Notes: a model not told the origin generated them from the sequence alone. A DNA stretch of 64,000 nucleotides from Azospirillum oryzae (GCF_900177515.1 NZ_FXAK01000005.1:667001-731000); one strand, 5' to 3'. Shown: positions 54,254 through 63,458, numbered from the stretch's first letter. Numbers and translations: made by a program.

Positions 54254-55684
54254 ATGACCAGCCCGCCGAGCCCTGCCTCCGCCGACGGCGCCTCCCCCCG
54301 CCGCTGGTTCGGCCTGCGGCCGGTCGCGCTGCTGGAACTGCTGCTGTTCTTCGGCGTGGCGCTGGGGCTGGACGGCTGGCTGGGCTCCGGGATGCGCTTC
54401 GACGGGGTGCAGCCGCATCCCTTCTGGATCCCGGTCCTGCTGCTGGCGATCCAGTACGGCACCAGCGAGGGCGTGCTGGCGGCGCTGGTGGCGTCGGTGG
54501 CGCTGCGGTTCGGCAACATGCCGGATGCCGGCATCGACCAGGACCTCTACGACCATCTCTTCACCCTGACGCGCGAGCCCATCCTGTGGCTGGTCGCCGC
54601 CGTTCTGTTCGGCGAACTGCGCATGCGCCAGCTGCGCGAGCGCGAGGAACTGCGCGCCGGCCTTGCCGCCGCCCGCCAGGAGGCGGAGGCCATCGCCCGC
54701 TCCTACCGCGCGCTGAAATCGGTGAAGGAAAGCCTTGAGACCCGCGTCGCCGGCCAGCTGCGCACCGTCTTCACCCTCTATCAGGCCGCCAAGTCCATCG
54801 ACCATCTGGACGAGGGGGAGGTGATGCTGGGCGTCGCCGACCTCGTCCGCACCGTCATGAAGCCGGAGAAATTCTCGCTGTTCCTGCTGAACAACGACGT
54901 GCTGGAATCGGTGACGAACGAGGGGTGGGACGACGACCACGACAGCTATGCCCGCTGGTTCGACAGCGGCACCCCGCTGTTCCAGACCGTGATCGCCCGC
55001 CAGCGGCAGCTCTGCGTCAACCGGGTGGAGGACGAGCGCATCCTGGCCGGCGAGGGCGTGCTGGCCGGGCCGCTGGTCAGCAGCGACACCGGCGAGGTGG
55101 TCGGCATGGTGAAGGTGGAAAGCCTGGGCTTCACCGATCTCAGCGTCAACACGGTCGAGAATTTCCGCATCCTGTGCGAATGGATCGGCACCGCGCTGGC
55201 CAAGGCGCGCCAGTTCCGCACCGCCAACGAACAGCGGGTCTTCACCGACGACGCGCTCTATTCCTCCAGCTACATCGGCCGGCAGGCGGAGTTCCTGGCC
55301 CTGCTCGGTCGCCGCATGGGGTTCGAGACGACGGCCATCACCATCCGCCCCACCGGCCTGTCCCGCCTGTCGGTCGGCCAGCGCGCCGACCTTGCCGCCG
55401 CCATCGGCACGGCGGTGCGTGGCAGCCTGCGCGACACCGACCTCGCCTGCGACTTCGGCCAGCAGGGCGCCTCCTTCGGCGTGATCCTGGCCGGCACGCC
55501 GCTGGAGGGCGCCAAGCTGGTGGAGGCGAAGCTGGAACGCGCGGTGCGCCGGGAGCTGCCCGACGGGCTGTCCAGCATCCCCATCAGCTTCGTCACCCGC
55601 CGGGTCGAGCCGCCTGAGCCTGCACCGACTCCCTCTCCCGCCCCGGGAGAGGGAAGGGGCCCATGCGAAGCATGGGAAGGGTGA
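54254..55684 (+). CDS. pelD: PelD inner-membrane c-di-GMP receptor
   Basis: A 476-residue membrane regulator. It has several N-terminal helices (VALLELLLFFGVALGLDGWL and more), a coiled segment, a GAF domain around residues 170-320 and a degenerate GGDEF-like domain. The RxxD site typical of PelD occurs as RDTD at residues 393-396 and should bind cyclic-di-GMP to switch on Pel synthesis. The last 20 residues (about TPSPAPGEGRGPCEAWEG) are encoded by repeat copy F and are not conserved family sequence. It starts 14 bp after pelC. Confidence 0.88.
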   Translation: MTSPPSPASADGASPRRWFGLRPVALLELLLFFGVALGLDGWLGSGMRFDGVQPHPFWIPVLLLAIQYGTSEGVLAALVASVALRFGNMPDAGIDQDLYDHLFTLTREPILWLVAAVLFGELRMRQLREREELRAGLAAARQEAEAIARSYRALKSVKESLETRVAGQLRTVFTLYQAAKSIDHLDEGEVMLGVADLVRTVMKPEKFSLFLLNNDVLESVTNEGWDDDHDSYARWFDSGTPLFQTVIARQRQLCVNRVEDERILAGEGVLAGPLVSSDTGEVVGMVKVESLGFTDLSVNTVENFRILCEWIGTALAKARQFRTANEQRVFTDDALYSSSYIGRQAEFLALLGRRMGFETTAITIRPTGLSRLSVGQRADLAAAIGTAVRGSLRDTDLACDFGQQGASFGVILAGTPLEGAKLVEAKLERAVRRELPDGLSSIPISFVTRRVEPPEPAPTPSPAPGEGRGPCEAWEG

Positions 55685-55790
55685 GGGGTGATCCAAGAAG
55701 CCATGCGGTTCGGGAATCTTGCCTTGCCCCTCACCCTCCCCACTTCGTGGGTCCCCTCCCTCTCCCGGGACGGGAGAGGGCGACTATTGC
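55628..55790. repeat. Palindromic repeat copy F, between pelD and pelE
   Basis: Outer arms CCCTCTCCCGCCCCGGGAGA (55631-55653) and CCCTCTCCCGGGACGGGAGA (55767-55788). The core ccaagaagccatgcggttcg is the reverse-complement orientation of the copy B core. The 5' 57 bp code for the PelD tail, including its stop codon. Confidence 0.87.
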
Positions 55791-55818
55791 CGGAAAAGAT
55801 AGTCCTGGAGGGCGTACG

Positions 55819-56946
55819 ATGACCGCCCTGTCCCCCGACTTGACCGATTCTGCCGGTACACTGGCGGGCGACCGCCCGGCCGCCGGCACCGCCGAACTGG
55901 TGGCGGCGACGCTCGGCGCCGGCCTGCTCGACGCCGGGGCGCTGGCGTTCGGCCTGTCCGGCGTTCCCTTCGCCGCGGCGTCGGCCGCGGCGCTGCACCT
56001 GATGCTCTGCGGGCTGGTCGGGCTGTGGCTGCGCAGCCGGGCGCGGCGCGGCCGCGACCTGCGGTTGGCCGGGCTTCTGCTGGTCACCATGGTGCCGCTG
56101 GGTCCGCTGGGCGCCGCCTGCACGCTGGTGACCGCGGCGCTGCTGGCGCTGTTCAGCCGCTATGCCACCGGCTTCCAGGACTGGTATCTCTCCCTCTTCC
56201 CCGAAAGCGAGACCGGCCCGGCGCAGGAGCTGTACGAGCTGATCGTGTCGGGCCGCGAGAACGCCCATCTGGTGGCGGGCGAATCCTTCACCGACATGAT
56301 GTGGATGGGCACGCCGCAGCAGAAGCAGGCGGTGATCGCCCTGGTCGCCCGCCATTTCCGTCCCGCCTTCACGCCCGCGCTGAAGGCCGGTCTCGCCGAT
56401 GCCGACCCGTCCGTCCGCGTCCAGGCCGCCACCGCCACCGCGCGGGTGGAGCATGAGTTCAACGAGCGCTGGCAGTCGCTCGACCATGCGGCCCGCGCCC
56501 ATCCGGACGATGCCGGTGCCCTGGCCGCCCTGTCCCGCCACCTCGACGACTACGCCTTCTGCGGCCTGCTCGATTCCAACCGCGAGGCGGAGATCCGCGA
56601 GAAGGCGCTGGACGGTTACCGCCGCAGCCTGGAGCTGGCGCCCGACGACGACGCCATCCGCCTCGACCTCGGCCGGCTGCTGCTGCGCTGCGGGCTGGCG
56701 GCGGAGGCGGCGGCGCGGCTGGAACCGCTGGTCGACCGCACGTCCGACAGCCGCATCCTGTTCTGGTATGCCGAGAGCCTGTTCCGGCTCGGCCGCTTCA
56801 CCGACCTGCGGGCGCTGCCCCTGCGCCGGCCCGACCTGCTGGGCGACGGGGCGGCACTGCCCGATGCGCTGCGCGACGTCTTCGCCCTGTGGCGCGACGA
56901 CGAAACGGCCGTCGCCGAGACCGCCGCGAAGGAGCTGGCCGCATGA
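55819..56946 (+). CDS. pelE: PelE inner-membrane TPR protein
   Basis: A 375-residue protein with N-terminal membrane helices (about residues 30-110, GLLVTMVPLGP-like) and TPR-like repeats in the C-terminal half (EKALDGYRRSLELAPDDDAI, AAEAAARLEPLVDR). PelE is thought to link PelD and PelF at the inner membrane. ATG at 55819 with TGGAGGG upstream; its stop overlaps the pelF start (ATGA). The frame is open upstream through the repeat but that part is not PelE-like. Confidence 0.85.
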   Translation: MTALSPDLTDSAGTLAGDRPAAGTAELVAATLGAGLLDAGALAFGLSGVPFAAASAAALHLMLCGLVGLWLRSRARRGRDLRLAGLLLVTMVPLGPLGAACTLVTAALLALFSRYATGFQDWYLSLFPESETGPAQELYELIVSGRENAHLVAGESFTDMMWMGTPQQKQAVIALVARHFRPAFTPALKAGLADADPSVRVQAATATARVEHEFNERWQSLDHAARAHPDDAGALAALSRHLDDYAFCGLLDSNREAEIREKALDGYRRSLELAPDDDAIRLDLGRLLLRCGLAAEAAARLEPLVDRTSDSRILFWYAESLFRLGRFTDLRALPLRRPDLLGDGAALPDALRDVFALWRDDETAVAETAAKELAA

Positions 56947-58472
56947 GCCGCTCCCCGTCCCAACCGCTGCCGCCCGAAGCGCCCCACGCCCCCAAGGCCG
57001 ACGTCTGCCTGCTGATGGAGGGATCCTATCCCTATGTCGCCGGCGGCGTGTCGACCTGGACGCACGACCTGATCCGCTCCCATTCGGACCTGACCTTCCA
57101 CATCGTGGCACTGGTCGCCGACCGCGGCGCCCGCAAGCTCGCCTATGAACTGCCGCCCAACGTCACCGGCCTGACCCACGTCTATCTGCAGGACCCGCCC
57201 GCCGGCTGGCGCTGGCAGCCCGGCACCGGGCGGCTGGTGGCGGCCCTGGAAAAACCGCTCGCCCGCCTGCAGCAGGGGGGAGGGCTGGCCGAGGTCGCCG
57301 AGGTTCTGCGCCTGCTGGCGCCGCGGCGCGGCCGGATCGGCAAGCGGGCGCTGCTGAACTCCGAGGACGCCTTCCAGATGGTGGTGCGCATGTGCAGGGC
57401 CGCCCTGCCGGACGCCTCCTTCCTCGAATATTTCTGGGGCAGCCGCGCGCTGATGAGCGGGCTGTTCGCCACCCTGCTGGTGCCGATGCCGCAGGCGTCG
57501 GTCTATCACGCCATCTCCACCGGCTATGCCGGGCTGTTCGCCGCGCGGGCGCGGCTGGAGACTGGCCGGCCGGCATTGCTGACCGAACACGGCATCTACA
57601 CCAACGAACGGCGCATCGAGATCCTGATGGCCGAATGGCTGTTCGAGGGGGCCGACACCTCCCTGGCGCTCGACCGCAAGAAGCGCGACCTGCGCGATCT
57701 GTGGTTGGACACCTTCGCCAGCTACTCCAAGGCCTGTTACGACGCCTGCGACCGCATCATCACCTTGTACGGCGGAAACCAGGAGTTCCAGCGCCGTCAG
57801 GGCGCCGACCCGGCCAAGCTGATGATCGTGCCCAACGGCATCGACTATGCCGGCTATTCGCAGGTCCGGCGCGACCCCGCGCCGCGCCCGCCGACCATCG
57901 CCCTGATCGGCCGCGTCGTGCCGATCAAGGACGTGAAGACCTACATCCGCGCCGCCGGCATCCTGCGCGAGGACATCCCCGACCTGAAGGCGATGATCCT
58001 CGGCCCGCTGGAGGAGGACCCCGGCTATGTCGAGGAATGCCGCACCATCGTGAAGCATCTGGGGCTGGAACAGACGGTGATCTTCGCCGGCCGGGTCAAG
58101 CTGACCGACTGGCTGGGCAAGATCGACGCCATTGCGCTGACCAGCGTCAGCGAGGCGCAGCCGCTGGTGATCCTGGAAGCCGGGGCGTCCGGCGTGCCGA
58201 CGGTGGCGACCGATGTCGGCTCCTGTTCGGAACTGCTGATGGGCCGGCCGGACGAGGTTCCGCCGCTGGGGCCGGGCGGGGCGGTGACGCCGCTGGCCAG
58301 TCCGCTCGACACCGCGCGGGAGCTGCGCGCCCTGCTGCTCGACCGCCCCTGGCGGGAGCGCTGCGCGCAGGCCATCGCCCGGCGGGTCGCCCAGTCCTAC
58401 GACAAGGTCACCATCGACCGCGTCTATCGCGCCATCTATGACGAGCACATCAAAATTGGAGCGGCAGGGTAG
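56943..58472 (+). CDS. pelF: PelF glycosyltransferase
   Basis: A 509-residue GT4-type glycosyltransferase: N-terminal LLMEGSYPYVAGGVSTWTHD is the PelF signature, and the C-terminal nucleotide-sugar motif is SEAQPLVILEAGASG (EX7E). It should polymerise UDP-GalNAc/GlcNAc into Pel at the cytoplasmic face with PelG and PelE. ATGA overlap couples it to pelE. The protein ends normally, directly before a low-GC insertion. Confidence 0.92.
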   Translation: MSRSPSQPLPPEAPHAPKADVCLLMEGSYPYVAGGVSTWTHDLIRSHSDLTFHIVALVADRGARKLAYELPPNVTGLTHVYLQDPPAGWRWQPGTGRLVAALEKPLARLQQGGGLAEVAEVLRLLAPRRGRIGKRALLNSEDAFQMVVRMCRAALPDASFLEYFWGSRALMSGLFATLLVPMPQASVYHAISTGYAGLFAARARLETGRPALLTEHGIYTNERRIEILMAEWLFEGADTSLALDRKKRDLRDLWLDTFASYSKACYDACDRIITLYGGNQEFQRRQGADPAKLMIVPNGIDYAGYSQVRRDPAPRPPTIALIGRVVPIKDVKTYIRAAGILREDIPDLKAMILGPLEEDPGYVEECRTIVKHLGLEQTVIFAGRVKLTDWLGKIDAIALTSVSEAQPLVILEAGASGVPTVATDVGSCSELLMGRPDEVPPLGPGGAVTPLASPLDTARELRALLLDRPWRERCAQAIARRVAQSYDKVTIDRVYRAIYDEHIKIGAAG

Positions 58473-59970
58473 ATTTTATTTCAAGGTGTATTCCTTGCCG
58501 TTGATTGGATTAAAAGACGCCGTGAGTATTTTCTGAAACAATGGTGGACCTGATGAACACGCATTCATTCCATGATTATGCTCAGGGTGGATTCTGGCTT
58601 GTTTTTATTGTATCGGCGGTGTTGTTGGTGTTGAGAATATCTAGTGCCGTTAAGCTCAAGGATGTTCCTCATGAATTTTGCTGGATTATGAGGACTTCTT
58701 TTGGAGCAGAACATGAGGTTGTCATAAAATACTCTAATTTCGTAAAGGCTTATCGAGATAGGGAAGGAGTGACCTACAAGTATTTCAATGAAAATGGGCA
58801 AAGTTATTTCGAGTCGGCGTCGTCTTATATCGTTGGTGCGACCAGGGAGTCATTAAAGCGAGGAATGTCAACGAAATTAATAGTCGATAGTAATGACTTC
58901 TCATCTCACATAACTAGCGGAATTGCGCCGGAGGAAAAGCCGATATCCAATAATAAGCGTTTCGTAGCCGGACGGTATATGGTTGATTGCATTGAAATAA
59001 AAGAATGCTTCGATTTCACGGGATTTTCTGATTTAATTATTTTAAATGTGGTGATAAGTGCGCCTAGAGGAATTATTACGTTTCGTAATTGCTGGATTGT
59101 TAATATAGAATTAAAGTCGGAACCCATAGATGCTGATATTGATGTGCATCGCTTGTTTTTGGTTGGATGCCATGTTGGCATGATGAGGATTAATCCAGAA
59201 TCTGTGGGGAGCCTTATCATTGATCGATCTGTTATATGCAATCTCCGTTGTAAGGGATCTGAACATAGGTCTCCATTCAGGGAGATAACAATCTCTAACG
59301 ACTCCCAAATTCTCAGTCCACGCATTAATGAGGATGGGGGTTATTTTGGCGTGTATTCCGAAGATATGCAGGCATTGAGAAATTTTAGGGGTCACCTTGA
59401 AGCGCGCGGAGAGTTGTCTGCGCTTGCTGTTGTTCGTTCGAATGAAATGCGGATAGAGCGTATCAAGCAAGATACTTTCTTGAAGGTGGTGAGCTTTTGT
59501 TACGATGCAATTTCTGATTTTGGCGGTAAACCATACAGGCCGCTAGCGTGGACAATCTCTCTGTTCATATTTAATGTTTTAATGATTTATGCAAATAATT
59601 GGGCGATGACGTCCTTGGACTGCTCAAAGTCAAGTGTGATAGAGAGTTGGCAGGCTCAGCTATGCGGCGATTATTATTTAAATGGATTGGCGAGGTCTTT
59701 CTTTTTGTCTGCGCAGACCATAATAAATCCTTTCGGAATTATCGGTGGAGATCCTCCGGTGAGGGCGACAAATATCGTATTACACTTGTGGATTAACTTG
59801 ACATCCTTCATATCGATTGCTGCGCTAGCAATATCTTTTTCGGGGGTGAGGAGACAATTCAGGCTAGAAAAGTGATGTGAAGTTTTGCCAATGTTATGTT
59901 GTAAAAATGATGGAATGTTTTGTTTCAATTGGGGGTTTAGTGCGTCTATCTACAAGAACGGAAACGTGAC
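58473..59970. other. Low-GC island inserted between pelF and pelG
   Basis: Base composition falls abruptly after the pelF stop and recovers at the pelG start. A sampled line (58741-58800) is 25 of 60 G+C, against two-thirds or more in the flanks. It holds one gene (58541-59875) and AT-rich leaders of 68 and 95 bp. I see no transposase, no clear terminal repeats and no target-site duplication, so the route of entry is unknown. Confidence 0.8.
58541..59875 (+). CDS. Membrane-anchored beta-helix-like protein, low GC, unknown function
   Basis: A 444-residue protein. One membrane helix near residues 18-36 (WLVFIVSAVLLVLRIS), a middle region with repeating short strands resembling pentapeptide or right-handed beta-helix rungs (ITFRNCWIVNIEL, RLFLVGCHVGMMRI, SLIIDRSVICNLRCKG), and two or three C-terminal helices ending VRRQFRLEK. 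The C-terminal layout resembles membrane proteins with pentapeptide-type domains, a loose resemblance only. Codon use is AT-rich, unlike its neighbours. It splits the pel operon between pelF and pelG. ATG at 58553 is an alternative start. Confidence 0.7.
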   Translation: MVDLMNTHSFHDYAQGGFWLVFIVSAVLLVLRISSAVKLKDVPHEFCWIMRTSFGAEHEVVIKYSNFVKAYRDREGVTYKYFNENGQSYFESASSYIVGATRESLKRGMSTKLIVDSNDFSSHITSGIAPEEKPISNNKRFVAGRYMVDCIEIKECFDFTGFSDLIILNVVISAPRGIITFRNCWIVNIELKSEPIDADIDVHRLFLVGCHVGMMRINPESVGSLIIDRSVICNLRCKGSEHRSPFREITISNDSQILSPRINEDGGYFGVYSEDMQALRNFRGHLEARGELSALAVVRSNEMRIERIKQDTFLKVVSFCYDAISDFGGKPYRPLAWTISLFIFNVLMIYANNWAMTSLDCSKSSVIESWQAQLCGDYYLNGLARSFFLSAQTIINPFGIIGGDPPVRATNIVLHLWINLTSFISIAALAISFSGVRRQFRLEK

Positions 59971-61350
59971 ATGGCCGGCATCGGCTTCGCGCTCCGCCGG
60001 CTGGCCCGGCGCGACGATCTGCTGGGCGTGCTGCAGGGCTATGCCCATTCCGCCTTCATCACCTCCGGTCCCTGGATGTTCACCATCCTGGCGTTGGCCG
60101 GCATCACGCTGTTCGGCCGCGATCTGGTGGGGCCGGAGCAGTTGACGCTGTTTCGCGTGGTGGTGATCTACAATTTCTGCTTCTCGGTGGTGTTCACCGG
60201 GCCGCTGGTGCTGGTCGCCACCCGCTATCTCGCCGACGCCATCTATGCCAAGGAGGTGGAGGCGGCGCCCGGCATGCTGCTGGCGACGCTTGGGCTGGCC
60301 TATGCCATCGCCGGCCTGACCGCCGGCCCCTTCTACCCGCTGTTCAGCGGCCTGCCGCTGCCGATCATGCTGGGCGGGCTGGCGAACTTCTTCCTGGTCT
60401 GCGGCATATGGGTGGTGTCGATCTTCCTGTCGGCGTTGAAGGACTATCTGGCGGTCACCATCGCCTTCGGCGTCGGCATGACCACCGGCATGGTGGGGGC
60501 GGTGCTGCTGGGCGACCGCTTCGGCGCCGCCGGAATGATCTGGGGATTCTCCGCCGGGCTGGCGGTGATCCAGTTCGGGCTGATCGCGCGGGTGCTGGCC
60601 GAATATCCCTACCCGGTCGGCCGGCTGTTCGACTTCCTGTCCTACTTCCGCAAATACGCCGATCTGGCGCTGATCGGGTTCTTCGCAAATGCCGCCGTCT
60701 GGACCGACAAGTGGATCATGTGGTTCGCGCCGGAGCGCGAGCTGGTTTCCGGCGCCATGGCGATCTACAGCGCCTATGACGGCGCCATGTTCATCGCCTA
60801 TCTGACGACGCTGCCGGCGCTGACCCTGTTCACGGTGAACATCGAGACCCGCTTCTTCGAGCATTACCAGGCCTTCTACCGCGACATCCAGAAGCACGCG
60901 ACCTTCGACCAGATCGCCCGCAACCACCGCGCCATCATCGCCGCCCTGCTCGACAGCAGCCGCAACCTCGTCATCCTCCAGGGCGCCGTCTGCGCCGTCT
61001 GCATCTTCCTGGCCCCGGCCATCGTCGGCGCCATCGGCCTGCAGTACCAGCAGATCGGCATGTTCCGCTTCGGCGTGCTGGGCGCCTTCTTCCAGGTGAT
61101 GTTCCTGTTCTGCACGGTGATCCTCGCCTATTTCGACCTGCGGGCGCGGAACCTGACGGTGCAACTGGTCTATCTGGCGACCAACGCCGGCTTCACCCTG
61201 CTGTTCAGCCGGATGGGCTTTCCGTGGTATGGATACGGCTATTTCCTCAGTTCGCTGCTGGCCTTCGCGGTCGCCTATCTGATGGTGGCCGACGCGGTGC
61301 GGCGGCTGCCCTATTTCGCCTTCGTCGCCAACAACCCGTCGGTGCGATGA
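59971..61350 (+). CDS. pelG: PelG inner-membrane polysaccharide transporter
   Basis: A 459-residue membrane protein with about twelve helices. It opens with IGFALRRLARRDDLLGVLQG, the conserved PelG start, followed by GYAHSAFITSGPWMFTIL. PelG moves the growing Pel chain across the inner membrane with PelD, PelE and PelF. Separated from pelF by the low-GC island, it lacks a strong ribosome site (only GGAA) and may depend on read-through. Its stop overlaps the next start (ATGA). Confidence 0.92.
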   Translation: MAGIGFALRRLARRDDLLGVLQGYAHSAFITSGPWMFTILALAGITLFGRDLVGPEQLTLFRVVVIYNFCFSVVFTGPLVLVATRYLADAIYAKEVEAAPGMLLATLGLAYAIAGLTAGPFYPLFSGLPLPIMLGGLANFFLVCGIWVVSIFLSALKDYLAVTIAFGVGMTTGMVGAVLLGDRFGAAGMIWGFSAGLAVIQFGLIARVLAEYPYPVGRLFDFLSYFRKYADLALIGFFANAAVWTDKWIMWFAPERELVSGAMAIYSAYDGAMFIAYLTTLPALTLFTVNIETRFFEHYQAFYRDIQKHATFDQIARNHRAIIAALLDSSRNLVILQGAVCAVCIFLAPAIVGAIGLQYQQIGMFRFGVLGAFFQVMFLFCTVILAYFDLRARNLTVQLVYLATNAGFTLLFSRMGFPWYGYGYFLSSLLAFAVAYLMVADAVRRLPYFAFVANNPSVR

Positions 61351-61808
61351 CCCGCCGCCTTACCATCCTGTTTGTGGTCTCCCTCCTGCTTCCGGCCGCC
61401 GCCGGCGCGCAGGAGGTTCTGCGCACCGACCGCACCGACCCCGGCCATCTGCGACCGCTGTTCCGCGCCTACGAACCCCCGCCGCCCGGCCACCAGCCGC
61501 GCCTGCGCCGCACCGAAAGCCGTGCCGTCTACAGCCTGCCCGACGGCCTGAAGGGCCTCGCGACCTTCGACCGCACCCTGTCGCACCTGTGTCAGCGCGG
61601 CGCCTTCCTTCAGCAGATCGACGGCCTCTATTGGGCATCGACGCCGGACTACCGCTATGGCGTCGCCTTTTCCGGCGGCGCCAACCTGATCGACCCGCAG
61701 AACCGCCGCCAGCCCGGCAAGGCCTATTTCTTCCGCAACCAGGACAGCCGCTGCAGTGTATGGATCGGCGATCAGGCGAAGCTGATGCCGCATTACATCG
61801 GCGGCTAG
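61347..61808 (+). CDS. Small exported protein coupled to pelG
   Basis: A 153-residue protein with a signal peptide (LTILFVVSLLLPAAAGAQ) and a mature part of about 130 residues holding two Cys (in SHLCQRGAF and SRCSVWIG) that could form a disulfide. The start overlaps the pelG stop (ATGA), a sign of coupled synthesis. No family recognised. A periplasmic accessory of Pel export is inferred from position only. Confidence 0.75.
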   Translation: MTRRLTILFVVSLLLPAAAGAQEVLRTDRTDPGHLRPLFRAYEPPPPGHQPRLRRTESRAVYSLPDGLKGLATFDRTLSHLCQRGAFLQQIDGLYWASTPDYRYGVAFSGGANLIDPQNRRQPGKAYFFRNQDSRCSVWIGDQAKLMPHYIGG

Positions 61809-61838
61809 GTTCCCTCTCCCGGGGCGGGAGAGGGCGGT
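61809..61838. repeat. Palindromic repeat copy G (half element)
   Basis: TTCCCTCTCCCGGGGCGGGA-GAGGG: a single arm of the palindromic family just after the last Pel-locus gene. The hairpin may act as the operon's 3' end. The rest of the 61839-62075 gap shows nothing I can name. Confidence 0.75.
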
Positions 61839-62075
61839 TTCCGCATGTGTCTCACCGACTTTTCCATCCCACCGTTACCCGCTCCCCCGCATCCATGATA
61901 CGAATGACCCCCGGTCCCCACCCGCGGAGGTCCCCGCCGATGCCCTGCAGATGGAACAGTGAACACACCCCCGAAAACTGTTTCACGCTGTTCCAAACGT
62001 CGCATCCGGCCCCTCGCATCGCGCCGGCTCAACCCCATATAGGGCCGGTCATCGGCCAGAGGTGAACGTCCGCCC

Positions 62076-63458
62076 GTGCGCATTCCCGACCTGAACAGCC
62101 TGTACGACGCCGGCAGCCGGCTTCTTCTGGAATCGACGGTGCGCGTCGGCGTCACCGGACTGCGGCGGGCGGGCAAGACCGTGTTCGTCACCGCCCTCGT
62201 CGACAATCTGCTGAAGGCCGGGCGGTTGCCCTTCCTCGACGTGATGTCGTCGGGCCGCTTCCAGGCGGCGCGGCTGCGGCCGCAGCCCGATCCCGACGTG
62301 CCGCGCTTCGATTTCGAAGGCCATCTCGCCGCTTTGACCGGCCCCGATCCCCATTGGCCGGAGCCGACGCGCGGCATCGGCCAGATGCGCGTCTCCTTGC
62401 GCTACCGGCCGGATTCGGCGCTGAAGCGCACGGTGCAACCGATGGCGACGCTGAACCTCGACCTCGTCGATTACCCCGGCGAATGGCTGCTCGACCTGCC
62501 GCTGCTCCGCCAGAGCTTCGCGGAATGGAGCGCGCAGACCCTGGAACTCGCCGCCCGTCCGCCGCGCGACGAGCTGTCGGCCTCCTGGCGCGGCTGGCTC
62601 GCCACCATCGATCCGGCCGCCCCGGCGGAGGAGGAGACGGCGCGGCGCGGGGCGGCGCTCTACACCGACTATCTCCACGCCTGCCGCCGCGCCGACACGC
62701 TGCTCAGCCTGATCCAGCCCGGCCGCTTTGTCGAACCCGGTGACATGAAGGACGCGCCGCTTCTGACCTTCTGCCCGCTGCATGGGGCACAGCGGGGCAG
62801 GGGGAGCCTGTGGGCGCTGATGGAGGAGCGGTACGAGGCTTACAAGACCAATGTCGTCCGCCGATTCTTCGCCGAGCATTTCGCCCGGCTCGACCGCCAG
62901 ATCGTGCTGATCGACGTGCTGGGCGCACTGAACGCCGGCCCCGCCGGGATGGCCGACATGAAGCGGGCCCTGGAGCTGAGCCTGGAGCCGTTCCGCCATG
63001 GTGCCTCCGGCTGGTTCGACTGGCTGTTCGGCAGCAAGATCGACCGCGTGCTGTTCGCCGCGACCAAGGCCGACCACATCGCCGCCCACCAGCATGCCCA
63101 GCTGCGCGCACTGCTCGACCGGCTGGTCGGCGACGCCCGCAACGCCATCCGTTTCGAAGGCGCCCAGGTCGAGACCATGGCCATCGCCGCGCTGAAATGC
63201 ACTGAAAGCGTGGTGACGGAGCATGAGGGCCGGCAACTGCGCTGTGTCCGCGGCGTTCCCGTCGGCCGCGACCGTCCGACTGTGCTGTTCCCCGGCGAGA
63301 TTCCGGAGGATGCCGAGGCCTTCCCGCCCGGCCGCGACCGTCCCTATAATTTCCTGCCCTTCCGGCCGCCCGACGACCTCGGCCGCGACCCGCGCGGCCT
63401 GCCGCACATTCGCGTCGATCAGGCCCTGCAATTCCTTCTCGGGGATTATCTGACGTGA
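62076..63458 (+). CDS. ycjX: YcjX-family GTP-binding protein
   Basis: A 460-residue YcjX P-loop protein: Walker A VTGLRRAGKTVFVTALVDN, then LDLVDYPGEWLLDLPLLRQS and ATKADHIAAHQHAQL. The family is linked to stress and phage-shock-type membrane responses but its reaction is unknown. GTG start with AGAGGTGAAC upstream. Its stop overlaps the ycjF start, the usual pairing. Confidence 0.92.
   Translation: MRIPDLNSLYDAGSRLLLESTVRVGVTGLRRAGKTVFVTALVDNLLKAGRLPFLDVMSSGRFQAARLRPQPDPDVPRFDFEGHLAALTGPDPHWPEPTRGIGQMRVSLRYRPDSALKRTVQPMATLNLDLVDYPGEWLLDLPLLRQSFAEWSAQTLELAARPPRDELSASWRGWLATIDPAAPAEEETARRGAALYTDYLHACRRADTLLSLIQPGRFVEPGDMKDAPLLTFCPLHGAQRGRGSLWALMEERYEAYKTNVVRRFFAEHFARLDRQIVLIDVLGALNAGPAGMADMKRALELSLEPFRHGASGWFDWLFGSKIDRVLFAATKADHIAAHQHAQLRALLDRLVGDARNAIRFEGAQVETMAIAALKCTESVVTEHEGRQLRCVRGVPVGRDRPTVLFPGEIPEDAEAFPPGRDRPYNFLPFRPPDDLGRDPRGLPHIRVDQALQFLLGDYLT

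Noticed and set aside
58541..59875. Low-GC gene as a transposase or phage gene
   Set aside because: No catalytic or DNA-binding motif of transposases or integrases; it has membrane helices and beta-rung repeats, and no terminal repeats were seen.
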